From Campylobacter insulaenigrae NCTC 12927 (GTDB lineage Bacteria; Campylobacterota; Campylobacteria; Campylobacterales; Campylobacteraceae), in the NCBI RefSeq assembly GCF_000816185.1, contig NZ_CP007770.1:124001-188000 (forward strand): a stretch of DNA of 64,000 nt, given 5' to 3'. This document shows positions 9,643-19,008 of the stretch, piece by piece (within the stretch, counting starts at the first letter, position 1; each line of letters opens with the position of its first letter). Both the position numbers and the translations under genes were made by a program. The notes beneath the pieces were generated by a model. The model did no database searches. It had not been told where the DNA came from and saw nothing but the letters and a program-made list of their open reading frames with translations.

Positions 9643-11518
9643 TCAATTTTCTTTTTTCTAATACATCTTGCAAAGGTATAATAGCTATTTTTAAAGCTTT
9701 TTCTTGAACTTGAATAAGTTCAGTGATGTCTTCAATCCAAGCCTTATGTGCTTCAAGCCAAGCTACTAGTTTATTTTGTCTATCACTTTCATTATGAATA
9801 GAACTAACATAAATTTTAGAAAAAGTACTTTCTAGATGAAACAATGAAGGACTTAAAATTTCTCTTAAAAAGATAAATTTATTGCTTTCTAATTTTTCTT
9901 TTAAAGAATCGATTTTTAAATTTAATTCATCAAAAGTTAAGCGAATTTTACTTTGAGTATTTAATTCTTTGTGCAATTTCTTACAAGTTTTTAAAAAATT
10001 TTGGCTTAATTTAATATTTTTTTTGATTTGATTATAAGCTTTAAGCATTAACTCTTCGCTTTCTTTACGTTTTAAATTTTGTAATTTCGTAAAAGGCTTT
10101 TTAATATCTTGAGTTAATAATTTTTCACAAAGTTCTTTAAGGGGTTTTTCTATAGTTCCTTCTATCCTAGCCCCGCCTTCGGTAGCATTATAAATTTTTG
10201 CTTTTGTTTGTTTGTAAAATAAATTTTCAAATACTTGTTTAAATAAAACCCAAACTTGAGAACTTTGAACAAAACCTTTACCACCATAAGCTGGAATTTT
10301 AAATTTATCTTTATCTCTTTCATAGTCATTTATATGATAATCGCTATGTAAAAAATCTTCGGTGTGGGATTTACCTTCCTTGCTATAAGCTAGATCTTGC
10401 CCTATTAAAATAATATTTTCATGGCCTAATAAAAGTGCTAATTCATAATTTAAATGAGCTACACTCATTCCACCTTGAACATAGCCAAAATCATGTAAAC
10501 CCAAAGAATGTGCAAAAGGATAAGATCTAGATACTAACATGTATTTTCTTTTGTTTTTTTCCAAAAAATTTATGGTATCTTTATGTGCTAAAGAAGCTAA
10601 GATAAAAATAATATTTTCGTCAAATTTGCTAAAATCATTATCAAAACATTTTGCTACTATATCATCTCTTTCTAACATACAAACATAATCAGGTTTGATA
10701 CCTTCTTTTGCTAGTATAGGATAAGCACTATCAGCACAAAAAATTGTGGCTTTAGAGGCATATTTTTTAAGCAAAGGAAGCTGTTTTTTTAAAGATGGTC
10801 CAGTAGCCACTAAAATAGCGTTTTTGCTTTTATTGCTTCTTTTTTTCTTTAGTTCGTTAAAACTAGGATGAGTCAGCATTTTTGGTAAATTTAATACAAA
10901 TTGTTCTACTCCTTGCATAGCATCAATTGGATCATTACCCCTTCTTAAAGCCATATTTTTAATAACTTTTGAATTTAGATCATTAATAGCTTTAATTTCT
11001 TCTTTTTGTTCTTGTTCGTAAAAATTAGAATGTATGTGAAGATTGTATGTTTTTAAAAATAAATCAAAAAAAGAGCATAAAAAATCAGCTTTAGCATCAT
11101 TCATTTCTTTGGTATGTATGAGTATAAACCTACCTTCTTGTAATTCTTTGGAAAAATCAATTACATTTAAGATCAAAAATATAAGTTCTAAGTCTCTCTC
11201 AAAAACTACTATTCTTTTATGTTCTTTATTTTTTAATAAGGCTTTGTAAAAAAATCCATTTCCTAAACCATAAAAAAATAAAATTGGATATCTTGTATAA
11301 TTTTTATTAAAATTTTCTAAATTTTCTTCTAATTCTTTTAACGGATTTTTATATAATGTTTTAGAATATTTATAAAGAATATTACAATTTAATGGGTCTT
11401 TATCATAAACATAGGTATAATCTTTACTCTCTTTTATTTTACTTAATTTTTGTTTTAATATTTTGTATTCTCCACCTGCTAAAGAATTTAGATTTTTCTT
11501 AAAAATTTTTGTTTTCAT
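9638..11518 (-). CDS. Maf-family flagellin modification protein (DUF115)
   Basis: A Maf paralogue of 626 residues. The N-terminal region has FYGLGNGFFYKALL; the central DUF115 domain has VATGPSLKKQLPLL near residue 235, CADSAYPIL, KPDYVCMLERDD and ILIGQDLAY; then comes the family block YNATEGGARIEGT. The C-terminal part is rich in charged helices. It lies 3 bases downstream of the next maf gene on the same strand and is convergent with flaB. In C. jejuni a Maf gene (Cj1337, pseE) holds the place beside flaB, so this could be the pseE counterpart, but the close similarity of the copies makes orthology uncertain. Confidence 0.85.
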   Translation of the reverse strand: MKTKIFKKNLNSLAGGEYKILKQKLSKIKESKDYTYVYDKDPLNCNILYKYSKTLYKNPLKELEENLENFNKNYTRYPILFFYGLGNGFFYKALLKNKEHKRIVVFERDLELIFLILNVIDFSKELQEGRFILIHTKEMNDAKADFLCSFFDLFLKTYNLHIHSNFYEQEQKEEIKAINDLNSKVIKNMALRRGNDPIDAMQGVEQFVLNLPKMLTHPSFNELKKKRSNKSKNAILVATGPSLKKQLPLLKKYASKATIFCADSAYPILAKEGIKPDYVCMLERDDIVAKCFDNDFSKFDENIIFILASLAHKDTINFLEKNKRKYMLVSRSYPFAHSLGLHDFGYVQGGMSVAHLNYELALLLGHENIILIGQDLAYSKEGKSHTEDFLHSDYHINDYERDKDKFKIPAYGGKGFVQSSQVWVLFKQVFENLFYKQTKAKIYNATEGGARIEGTIEKPLKELCEKLLTQDIKKPFTKLQNLKRKESEELMLKAYNQIKKNIKLSQNFLKTCKKLHKELNTQSKIRLTFDELNLKIDSLKEKLESNKFIFLREILSPSLFHLESTFSKIYVSSIHNESDRQNKLVAWLEAHKAWIEDITELIQVQEKALKIAIIPLQDVLEKRKLI

Positions 11519-11521
11519 AGT

Positions 11522-13393
11522 CTACCTTTTTTTGCTACAAATATCGTCATTTTTGATATATTTTTCTAGTTTATTTTGTATAAGTTCATTTTCTATAAAT
11601 ATCTTATTTTTTAGTATGAGTGAATTTAAATATTCTAAATTAACACATATTAGATTAAAATATTCTAAGTGAGATTGTACCCAAGCTTTTGTTTTTTCTA
11701 AACGCATATTTTCATCAAATGCTTGTATCACATAAATTTTTCCTAGTGTAAAGCGTAATTGATCAAGAAAACATGCTAATAAAAGTTTGATCAATATGTT
11801 GTCTTTAAAATCATCTAGATCAAAATCGTCTAAGTATTTTATAATTTTATCTAAATCGGTATTTTTTTGTATAAATTCACATTTTTTTGTGTATTTTTTG
11901 ATATAAAACTCAGTATTTTTTAGTAAAATTAAAGTCCTATGGTAAAATTTTAAAAGATATTCTTGTTTTTTATTAGGTAAGGGGTTGCTAAGTTTATTAA
12001 AAGATTTGTTAATCACTTGAGTTAATAAATTTTCGCAAAGTTCCTTAAAGGGTTTTTCTATAGTTCCTTCTATCCTAGCTCCACCTTCAGTGGCATTATA
12101 AATTGTTGTTTTAGAGTTAGAGATTAAATATTCTAAATTTACTCTAAACATATCCCACGCTATATGAGTTTGAACGTAATCTTTACCACCATAAGCTAGA
12201 GTTTGAATTTTATCTAAATTGCTTTCAAAATCTGAACTATGTTTGTAATTTTTAGGATGAGATTCGCCTAAATCATTATAAGCTAAATCTTGTCCTATAA
12301 AAATAATATTTTGAAATTCTAATAAACTGGCTAATATAAAAGCGAGATGTGCTACTGATATAGCATAATCTACATAGCCAAAATTGTGTAATGCAAAATA
12401 AACTTCAAAAGTTTCTTTTGAAATAAGCATAAAATTTCTATCATTTTGTTCTAAATATTTTATGGCATTTGGATGAACTAAAGAAGTTAAAATAAAAGTG
12501 ATATCTTTATCAAATTTTCCAAAATCATTATTAAAAAATTCTGCTGTAAAATCGCTTCTTTCTACCATAAAAACATAATCAGGTTTAATACTGGCTTCAT
12601 GTAGTATGGGATAAGCGCTATCAGCACAAAAAATTACCACATTTTCTTGATATTTTTTAAGCAAAGGAAGTTGTTTTGTAAGAGATGGTCCAGTAGATAC
12701 TATAATGGCATTTTTTGCTTTATTTTTTCTTTTCTTTAAAAGTTCTTTTAAAGAAGGTTTGGAAATCATGGTTGGTATATTATTTATGAATTGTTCTATA
12801 CCTTGAAAAGTATCTTGAGTGCTAGTGCCCTTACTAATAGAAATAGTTCTAATGCATGAGAGTATTTTGGTATTTAGATTTAAAATATTTTCTTGGTATT
12901 GTTCATAATATTTGCAATGAGGCTCTAAAAAATATGTTCTTATAAATTCTCTAAAAGGATTTTTAGACATTAAAGAAAGTAGCATAGAATTTTCAGCATC
13001 ATCTTTTGCTAAAATTAGTTTACCTTCTTGAAGCTCTTTAGAAAAATCTATATAAAAAAACAATAAATGTATTAATTCAAAATCTTTTTCAAATACTACT
13101 ATATGTTTTAAATTCGGATTTTGAAGCAAGGCTTTGTATAAAATACCATTGCCAAAGCCATAAAAATACAATACAGGATAAAGACTAAAATTTTGGTTAT
13201 AGTGATTTAGCATCATATTTAATTCTTTAAGAGGATTTTGGTAAATGGCTCGACCTTGTCTATCACTAATATTTATATCTAAAGGATCTTTTCCTTGTAT
13301 TATTTTATATGCTGATGAAGTGATTTGTTTAAATGTATCTTTAAAAATTGGATTTAAGGCGTTAATATTTTTTGTGTATAAATTTTTATCCAT
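11522..13393 (-). CDS. Maf-family flagellin modification protein (DUF115)
   Basis: A Maf paralogue of 623 residues with FYGFGNGILYKALL near the N-terminus, VSTGPSLTKQLPLL in the central domain, CADSAYPIL, FIGQDLAYN and YNATEGGARIEGT. The N-terminal half most resembles the paralogue at 15185-17143, while the DNA around 12638-12706 is identical to the paralogue at 13396-15132, so the gene looks mosaic. It lies in a tight run of four (gaps of 3 and 2 bases to its neighbours). Its role is inferred from the family: motility and glycosylation of flagellin. Confidence 0.85.
   Translation of the reverse strand: MDKNLYTKNINALNPIFKDTFKQITSSAYKIIQGKDPLDINISDRQGRAIYQNPLKELNMMLNHYNQNFSLYPVLYFYGFGNGILYKALLQNPNLKHIVVFEKDFELIHLLFFYIDFSKELQEGKLILAKDDAENSMLLSLMSKNPFREFIRTYFLEPHCKYYEQYQENILNLNTKILSCIRTISISKGTSTQDTFQGIEQFINNIPTMISKPSLKELLKKRKNKAKNAIIVSTGPSLTKQLPLLKKYQENVVIFCADSAYPILHEASIKPDYVFMVERSDFTAEFFNNDFGKFDKDITFILTSLVHPNAIKYLEQNDRNFMLISKETFEVYFALHNFGYVDYAISVAHLAFILASLLEFQNIIFIGQDLAYNDLGESHPKNYKHSSDFESNLDKIQTLAYGGKDYVQTHIAWDMFRVNLEYLISNSKTTIYNATEGGARIEGTIEKPFKELCENLLTQVINKSFNKLSNPLPNKKQEYLLKFYHRTLILLKNTEFYIKKYTKKCEFIQKNTDLDKIIKYLDDFDLDDFKDNILIKLLLACFLDQLRFTLGKIYVIQAFDENMRLEKTKAWVQSHLEYFNLICVNLEYLNSLILKNKIFIENELIQNKLEKYIKNDDICSKKR
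12638..12706. repeat. 69-base segment identical in two maf genes
   Basis: The stretch encoding the STGPSLTKQLPLL part of the DUF115 domain is identical in 12638-12706 and 14398-14466, although sequence on either side differs. This is the mark of recombination or gene conversion among maf copies, or of very strong constraint. Confidence 0.75.
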
Positions 13394-13395
13394 AA

Positions 13396-15132
13396 TTACT
13401 CTTTTAAATTTTCTTTTATAGTTTTATTATATTCTTCCAGATAAAGAATGATTTCTTCAAAGAAATTGATTTGCTCTTGCAGATATATTTTCTCATTTCT
13501 TTCTTTATTAACTTGGTATTTTACAACTTCACATTCATTTTGATAACATCTAGCGTGTAGTATATCGGAAAAAAAATCACTTTTTGGAATTTTTAGTCTG
13601 AGTTTTTCTAATTTTGCTATATTTTTTTCTGCAATAGCTTTTTGACATTCTTTTACAAACAATTCACTTTGTCTTATTTGCTTTTTTAGTTTTTCTTTGC
13701 ATTTTTTTAGTGTTTTTTCTACATTTTTTGGAGCTTGTAAAAATATTTTTTTATCTAATTTTTGAGTTAATAAATTCTCACAAAGTTCTTTAAAAGGCTT
13801 TTCTATGGTTCCTTCTATCCTAGCTCCACCTTCAGTTGCATTATAAGTTGTGATTTTTAAAATATCTCTTGCTAAAGCAACATCTTTTTCAAAACTTTTT
13901 AAAAATAAATACCAAGTTAGTTGAGTCTTAACCTCTCCTTTTCCACCATAAGCACAGATATTTTTATAAAAAAGTTCTTCATCTCCTTGTTCTCCATATA
14001 GGTGTTCTTTTGGGTGTGAAGTGCCATCTTTTGCATACGCTAGATCTTGCCCTATTAAAATAATATTTTCAAATTTTAAAGCACCAGCTAGTTCATAAGC
14101 CATATTAGCCACACTAATGCCACTCCCTAAAAATCCATATTCATTTAAACCAAGTTTACTTTCAAAAAATAAAGGCCTTAAGACAAGCATATAATTTCTA
14201 TTATTTTGTTCTAAATACTCTATAGTTTTAGGATGAGTTAAAGAGGATATAATAAATAAAATATTATTATCAAATTCGCCAAAATCGTTATTAAAAAATT
14301 CACTAGTAAAATCAACTCTTTCTAAAGAAAAAACATAATCAGGTTTGATATCATATTTTGCTAGTATATGATATGAACTATCAGCGCTAAAAATTATCAC
14401 ATTTTCTTGATATTTTTTAAGCAAAGGAAGTTGTTTTGTAAGAGATGGTCCAGTAGATACTATAATAACATTTTTTGCTTTATTTTTCCTTTCTTTTAAG
14501 AAATTTTTAAAAGGCATATGAGAAATGATTTTTTCAAGATTAATAATATTATGTTTTATACCCATTAGGGCATCTTTTGGATCATTACCTCTGCTTAAAA
14601 CTAAAGTTTTGATAATGTTTAGTAAATTTTGAAGTAAAACATTAGCTTCATCAGAATAAAAATTTAAGTAAAAATCATTGTAAAAATGAAAATTAAAAAT
14701 TTTCATAGTATGTTTGATATTAGGATAATCAAAGAGAATTTTAAGTTGAGCTGTAGTGATATGTGGTGTAAAAAATAAAATTAGTTTTTCTTTTTTTAAA
14801 AAAAGACTAAAATCATATAGATGAAAGGCTAAATATAAAATTTCTAATTCTTTTTCAAAAATAATTATATGTTTTAAATTTTTATTTGCATTTAATTCTG
14901 TAAAAAAAGTTCCATCCCCAAAACCATAAAAAAACAACACAGGATAAAGTTCAAATTTATCTTTATCGAAGTTGTGATTCTTATCTAAAAATACTTGATT
15001 TTTTTCATCAAATATTTGATTTTGTATTAATTTAAAACGAATAGTAGTTGAGATTTTTCTAAGCTCGTAAGCTAAAATTTGATCAACTTCAAATAAAGCT
15101 TGAGTATTTTTTAAAAACAATTCTTTATTCAT
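13396..15132 (-). CDS. Maf-family flagellin modification protein (DUF115, shorter form)
   Basis: The shortest of the four clustered Maf proteins, at 578 residues. It has FYGFGDGTFF, VSTGPSLTKQLPLL, SADSSYHIL in place of the usual CADSAYPIL, ILIGQDLAYAKDG and YNATEGGARIEGT. The first 60 residues differ from the other copies: the usual KNINAL-type start is replaced by KNTQALFEVDQ, and a short Asn/Lys/Asp-rich segment follows. The gap of 52 bases to the upstream maf gene holds its own predicted -10 box, so it probably heads a three-gene unit. Role by family: flagellin glycosylation and motility. Confidence 0.85.
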   Translation of the reverse strand: MNKELFLKNTQALFEVDQILAYELRKISTTIRFKLIQNQIFDEKNQVFLDKNHNFDKDKFELYPVLFFYGFGDGTFFTELNANKNLKHIIIFEKELEILYLAFHLYDFSLFLKKEKLILFFTPHITTAQLKILFDYPNIKHTMKIFNFHFYNDFYLNFYSDEANVLLQNLLNIIKTLVLSRGNDPKDALMGIKHNIINLEKIISHMPFKNFLKERKNKAKNVIIVSTGPSLTKQLPLLKKYQENVIIFSADSSYHILAKYDIKPDYVFSLERVDFTSEFFNNDFGEFDNNILFIISSLTHPKTIEYLEQNNRNYMLVLRPLFFESKLGLNEYGFLGSGISVANMAYELAGALKFENIILIGQDLAYAKDGTSHPKEHLYGEQGDEELFYKNICAYGGKGEVKTQLTWYLFLKSFEKDVALARDILKITTYNATEGGARIEGTIEKPFKELCENLLTQKLDKKIFLQAPKNVEKTLKKCKEKLKKQIRQSELFVKECQKAIAEKNIAKLEKLRLKIPKSDFFSDILHARCYQNECEVVKYQVNKERNEKIYLQEQINFFEEIILYLEEYNKTIKENLKE

Positions 15133-15167
15133 ATTTTTCCCATAAATTTTTATTAAGCCATTTTTTA

Positions 15168-15173
15168 ATTATA
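15168..15173 (-). promoter_or_regulatory. predicted -10 box inside the maf cluster
   Basis: On the minus strand a TATAAT sits 36 bases before the start of the maf gene at 13396-15132, in the loop of an inverted repeat (GCCATTTT at 15157-15164 and AAAATGGC at 15176-15183). This would let the three downstream maf genes be expressed apart from pseI and the phase-variable maf gene. Confidence 0.45.
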
Positions 15174-15184
15174 TCAAAATGGCA

Positions 15185-17143
15185 TTAAATAAAATTCATA
15201 GGTTTGAAAGTAAAAATTCTTTGTTTAAGTTTAGTAGATTTTATTTTTTGAATTTGCCTGTGTAAATTGTGTTGTTTTAAATTTTCTTCTAAAAACAAAG
15301 AAGAATGTTCTAAAGTTTTTCTTAAAGTTTTTATATGCTCTTCTAACATGGTAATCCATTCTAAGTGTTCTTGTATCCATAGTAGAGTTTTGTTAAAACT
15401 ATCTTCTTTTGTTTTTGGGTTTAAGACAAAAATTCTAGCTAAATTTAAGTCAAATTGTATGTTGATAGAAGTAGTTATGGATGCTATAATAGAATTTTTT
15501 TCTATTTTAGTTTTAAATTCATCAAGCTTTTTAATTAAAATTGTAAAATTTTGCTCATCAGAGCTCAAAAAACTTATGTGATTATGAATATTTATACATT
15601 CTTTTTCTAAATCTTGACAAAATTTAATTATCTCATATATATTATAAAAGGCTTTTAGTTTTAATTCTATTTGTCTTTTATGGTTTAATTTTTCTAAATT
15701 CTTAAATGATTTTTCAAAGTTTTTATCTAATATATTCTCGCAAAGTTCTTTAAAAGACTTTTCTATAGCTCCTTCTATCCTAGCTCCACCTTCTGTTGCA
15801 TTGTAAGTAGTGATATTGCATAGTTGTTTGACATTAAAAATAGCCTCTTCAAGTTGAATTTTAAATAAATTCCAAGTTGTTGTAGTTTTAACTTCTCCTT
15901 TACCTCCATAAGCGGTAGTTTTTAAATTATAATCTATATCTTTGGGATCATAAGTATCATATTTTCCGTAGTGATACTCTTCAGGATGGGAAGCACCATC
16001 ATTTGCATAAGCTAAATCTTGACCTATTAAAATAATATTTTGATGTTTTAAATGCATTGCTAGCATATAACCCATTACTGCAACACTACTTCCGGTGTAT
16101 ATATAACCAAAATCATTTAGTCCTATAAAATTTATACAAGGAGAATATTCAGATATAATTGTAATATTAGTTTGTTTTTTATTCAAATATTTAAAAGTAT
16201 TAGGGTGTGTTAAATATTTTAAAACAAAAACTATATCTTTATCAAATTCTCCAAAATCATTATTAAAAAATTCACTAGTAAAATCAACTCTTTCTAAAGA
16301 TAAAACATAATCAGGTTTTATATTGTATTTTGCAAGTATAGGATAAGCACTATCAGCACAAAATATTGTTGCTTTATTAGAGTATTGTTTTAAAAGCGGT
16401 AATTGTTTTATTAAAGAAGGACCTGTAGAAACTATTATGGCATTTTCTCTTGCATTGCTTCTTTTTTTAAGTAATTCTTTAAAAGTGATACAAGAAACAA
16501 TATTTGGAATATTATGTATAAAATTTTGCACCCCGATCAAAGAATCCTTTGAGTCATTTCCAAAACCATAAATAATTTTCTTTATATGCTCTTGCATTTG
16601 TCTATTTATTTTTAAGATATCATCTTGATATTTTTCATAATAATCACAATGTAAGTCTAAAAAATAAACTCGCAAAAAATTAAAAAATGGAGAATGTCTG
16701 CAGATTCTTTCAAAATCATTTATATTTATGGCGCTAGTATCAAAAATGATTAAAGAGTTGGTTTTTAATTCTTCGCTAAAATCAATATAATGAAAACTAA
16801 GAAAAATAAATTCTAGTTCTTGTTCGAAAACTACTATTTTTTGATGATGTTTGTTTTGTAATAGCACTTTATATAAAATTCCATTTCCAAAACCATAAAA
16901 ATAAAGTATGGGATATAAAAAATATTTATCATCATAAGTTTTAATTTTTTCATGCAAATCAAAAAGAGCATCATCATAAATTTTATTATACCCCCCCCCA
17001 TAATTTTCTTTTATAAAATTGATATCTAAGCTATCATCTCCTATTTGAACTTGAAATTTTCTTTCATTAAAATTTTGTAATTTTTCTTTTAATCTTTTAT
17101 CTTTTAAAGCATTGATATTTTTATCAAATAAATTTTCTTGCAT
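15185..17143 (-). CDS. phase-variable Maf-family flagellin modification protein
   Basis: A Maf paralogue of 652 residues. It has FYGFGNGILYKVLL, VSTGPSLIKQLPLL, CADSAYPIL, ILIGQDLAYANDG and YNATEGGARIEGA. Residues Gly49-Gly51 are encoded by nine consecutive G residues (16991-16999 on the complement). In this sequence the tract is in frame and the gene reads through. Adding one G would give a stop at codon 53; losing one G would give an out-of-frame product that stops later. Poly-G tracts switch several C. jejuni maf genes (maf1, maf4, maf7) on and off. It overlaps the pseI stop as TAATG, so it is coupled to the sugar synthase gene. Confidence 0.88.
   Translation of the reverse strand: MQENLFDKNINALKDKRLKEKLQNFNERKFQVQIGDDSLDINFIKENYGGGYNKIYDDALFDLHEKIKTYDDKYFLYPILYFYGFGNGILYKVLLQNKHHQKIVVFEQELEFIFLSFHYIDFSEELKTNSLIIFDTSAININDFERICRHSPFFNFLRVYFLDLHCDYYEKYQDDILKINRQMQEHIKKIIYGFGNDSKDSLIGVQNFIHNIPNIVSCITFKELLKKRSNARENAIIVSTGPSLIKQLPLLKQYSNKATIFCADSAYPILAKYNIKPDYVLSLERVDFTSEFFNNDFGEFDKDIVFVLKYLTHPNTFKYLNKKQTNITIISEYSPCINFIGLNDFGYIYTGSSVAVMGYMLAMHLKHQNIILIGQDLAYANDGASHPEEYHYGKYDTYDPKDIDYNLKTTAYGGKGEVKTTTTWNLFKIQLEEAIFNVKQLCNITTYNATEGGARIEGAIEKSFKELCENILDKNFEKSFKNLEKLNHKRQIELKLKAFYNIYEIIKFCQDLEKECINIHNHISFLSSDEQNFTILIKKLDEFKTKIEKNSIIASITTSINIQFDLNLARIFVLNPKTKEDSFNKTLLWIQEHLEWITMLEEHIKTLRKTLEHSSLFLEENLKQHNLHRQIQKIKSTKLKQRIFTFKPMNFI
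16991..16999 (-). repeat. G9 homopolymer (contingency tract) in maf gene
   Basis: Nine C residues on the plus strand, nine G residues on the coding strand, the only G/C run of this length I saw in 64 kb of very AT-rich sequence. Tracts of this length slip at high frequency in Campylobacter. Confidence 0.9.
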
Positions 17144-18180
17144 TAATTTCCTTCAAAATCACTTTCTTTTAAAGCTTGAGCAAAATCTATATTTTTAGTA
17201 GCTTTTTTTCCCAAGATCGAATTTAAAAATTTGGGGTGTAGGCCTAAGTTAGGTCTTATGCTTTTGACATTATCTAAAGTAAAAATTTCCCCTTTTTTTA
17301 TATCTTTGCTAGCATATAAACTTCTTGCAAAATGGCGATTTTTTAAGGTATTATTATCTAATTTTATATCATTTTTTCCCAAGGCATTTTCACTTAAACG
17401 TACCATATGACACATTTGTTTAAATTCGTCAAAATCAAGACTAAAATTAGCATCAGCACTTTGTAAAGTTTTATCGAGCATAAAATGTTTTTCTATTACT
17501 CTAGCTCCCAGTGCGACAGCTAAAACGGGAGCTAAAAAACCTTCGCTATGATCACTTAAGCCTATAGTTGTATTAAATTTTTGTTTTAAAGTGATAATAG
17601 CATTTAAATTTAAATCTTCTATTTTAGATGGATAAGCAGAGGTACATTTTAGTAAAATTAAATTTGGGTTTTGTTCTTCTTGAAAAATCTTGATAATTTC
17701 ATTTAATTCTTCTTCGTAAGCAATTCCAGTTGATATTAAAGTAGGTTTTTTTTCTTTTGCAACATATCTTACAAAATCATAATCATTAACTTCAAAGGAA
17801 GCTATTTTATAAGCTGGTGGATTAAATTGTTTTAAAAAATCAAGATCTATTTTACTAAACGGACTAGAAAAGCACATTAGATTTTCTTTCTTTGCGCATT
17901 CAAAAAGTTCTTTGTGCCACTCATAAGGAGTTTTGGCCTCTTCGTATAGCTCATAGAGTTTTCTCCCTTTCCATAATCCATCTTTTATCAAAAAATCATC
18001 TTTATTTGAATTTAAGGTTAGGCTATCTGGGGTATAAGTTTGTAATTTTATAGCATCAGCGCCTGCTTTTTTAGCTGCTTTTATAGTTTTTAAAGCTGTA
18101 TTTAAATCATTTGCATGATTAGCAGAAAGTTCAGCGATGATAAAAACTTTTTCATTTAAATCAAAATTTTCTATAAACAC
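17143..18180 (-). CDS. pseI: pseudaminic acid synthase
   Basis: A NeuB-family enzyme that condenses a 2,4-diacetamido-trideoxy-altrose with phosphoenolpyruvate to give pseudaminic acid, the sugar placed on flagellin. The N-terminal TIM barrel (about residues 10-250) has IIAELSANHA, AIKLQTYTPDSL, GLSDHSEGFLAPV and ARVIEKHFMLDK. The C-terminal SAF (antifreeze-like) domain has FARSLYASKDIKKGE and GLHPKF. The sequence is closer to C. jejuni PseI (Cj1317) than to NeuB or LegI as I remember them. The start codon is GTG (18178-18180), preceded by AAAGGGAAAA. It is the first gene of the maf run and overlaps the next gene by TAATG. No other pse genes are in the window. Confidence 0.93.
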   Translation of the reverse strand: MFIENFDLNEKVFIIAELSANHANDLNTALKTIKAAKKAGADAIKLQTYTPDSLTLNSNKDDFLIKDGLWKGRKLYELYEEAKTPYEWHKELFECAKKENLMCFSSPFSKIDLDFLKQFNPPAYKIASFEVNDYDFVRYVAKEKKPTLISTGIAYEEELNEIIKIFQEEQNPNLILLKCTSAYPSKIEDLNLNAIITLKQKFNTTIGLSDHSEGFLAPVLAVALGARVIEKHFMLDKTLQSADANFSLDFDEFKQMCHMVRLSENALGKNDIKLDNNTLKNRHFARSLYASKDIKKGEIFTLDNVKSIRPNLGLHPKFLNSILGKKATKNIDFAQALKESDFEGN

Positions 18181-18292
18181 TATTTTCCCTTTAATTTTTA
18201 TATGTATTTTATAGTTAAATTATTAATTATGATTAAAGGTTTATTTAGTAAAATAATTTCTATTAAAAATCGAGCTTTTGTAAGGATTTGTT

Positions 18293-18715
18293 ATGAATAA
18301 AACTTTAGAATATTCTATACACCATTTTTTTGTACAAGTTTTGAAATTTAAAATAGAATCAACAAACACTATAAGAGGAGAGCTTTATGGAGCTTCTATT
18401 CCTATATATTTTAAAGACAAAGAATATAGTTTTTATCTGTTTTTTCAAAAAGAAGCTTTAAATGAAATAGCTGCAGTTTTATTGCATGATAAATTAAAAG
18501 AAGATGGTTTGGCAGATTTAGTTAAGGAAATTGCTAATCAAATTGTAGGTTATGCTAAAAAGTTACTTAATGATACTAATGGAAAAGATGAATTTAAGCT
18601 TGGCGTGCCAGAATATTTAGGTCATGTAGAAAAACTTTCGTCTATTAAATTAAAGGAAAAATTTACTTATAATTTAAAGAATTCTAGTTTTAGAATAGGA
18701 TATAAGAGTTTATGA
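18293..18715 (+). CDS. CheX-like chemotaxis phosphatase-domain protein
   Basis: A 140-residue protein with the CheC/CheX-type helix motif ExxNxxxG (LVKEIANQIVGYAKK, about residues 75-90). CheX proteins dephosphorylate CheY-P in other bacteria. It directly precedes fliN and matches the place of Cj0350. TAAGGA at 18281-18286 supports the start. The stop overlaps the fliN start (ATGATG). A phosphatase role is inferred from family and from the flagellar-switch neighbour. Confidence 0.72.
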   Translation: MNKTLEYSIHHFFVQVLKFKIESTNTIRGELYGASIPIYFKDKEYSFYLFFQKEALNEIAAVLLHDKLKEDGLADLVKEIANQIVGYAKKLLNDTNGKDEFKLGVPEYLGHVEKLSSIKLKEKFTYNLKNSSFRIGYKSL

Positions 18716-19008
18716 TGGAAGATCATCTGGGGTTATTACAATCTTATGAAGAAATTTTAGATATTAGTGTAGATTTTGTTAGTGAACTTGGCACTACAAA
18801 TATGAGTGTCAAAGAGTTGTTAAAGCTTGAAGTAGGCTCAGTGATAGATCTTGAAAAGCCCGCTGGAGAAAGTGTTGAACTTTATTTAAACAAAAGGATT
18901 TTTGGTAAGGGCGAAGTAATGGTATATGAAAAAAATCTCGCCATTAGAATAAATGAAATTTTAGATTCTAAATCAGTATTACAATACTTTAAAAAAGAAT
19001 TGCAATGA
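18712..19008 (+). CDS. fliN: flagellar motor switch protein FliN
   Basis: A 98-residue FliN/SpoA-domain protein of the C-ring, which transmits CheY-P binding into motor reversal and helps flagellar export. Conserved features are ILDISVDFVSELG and the SpoA core KELLKLEVGSVIDLEKPAGE, followed by GEVMV. Translation may start at 18712 or at the next ATG (18715). It sits between a CheX-like gene and a membrane protein, each overlapping by four bases, as in C. jejuni Cj0350-Cj0352. Confidence 0.92.
   Translation: MMEDHLGLLQSYEEILDISVDFVSELGTTNMSVKELLKLEVGSVIDLEKPAGESVELYLNKRIFGKGEVMVYEKNLAIRINEILDSKSVLQYFKKELQ

Noticed and set aside
11043-11672. Plus-strand open frames inside the maf genes
   Set aside because: Low-complexity translations without ribosome sites, opposite to well-supported maf coding sequence; shadows.
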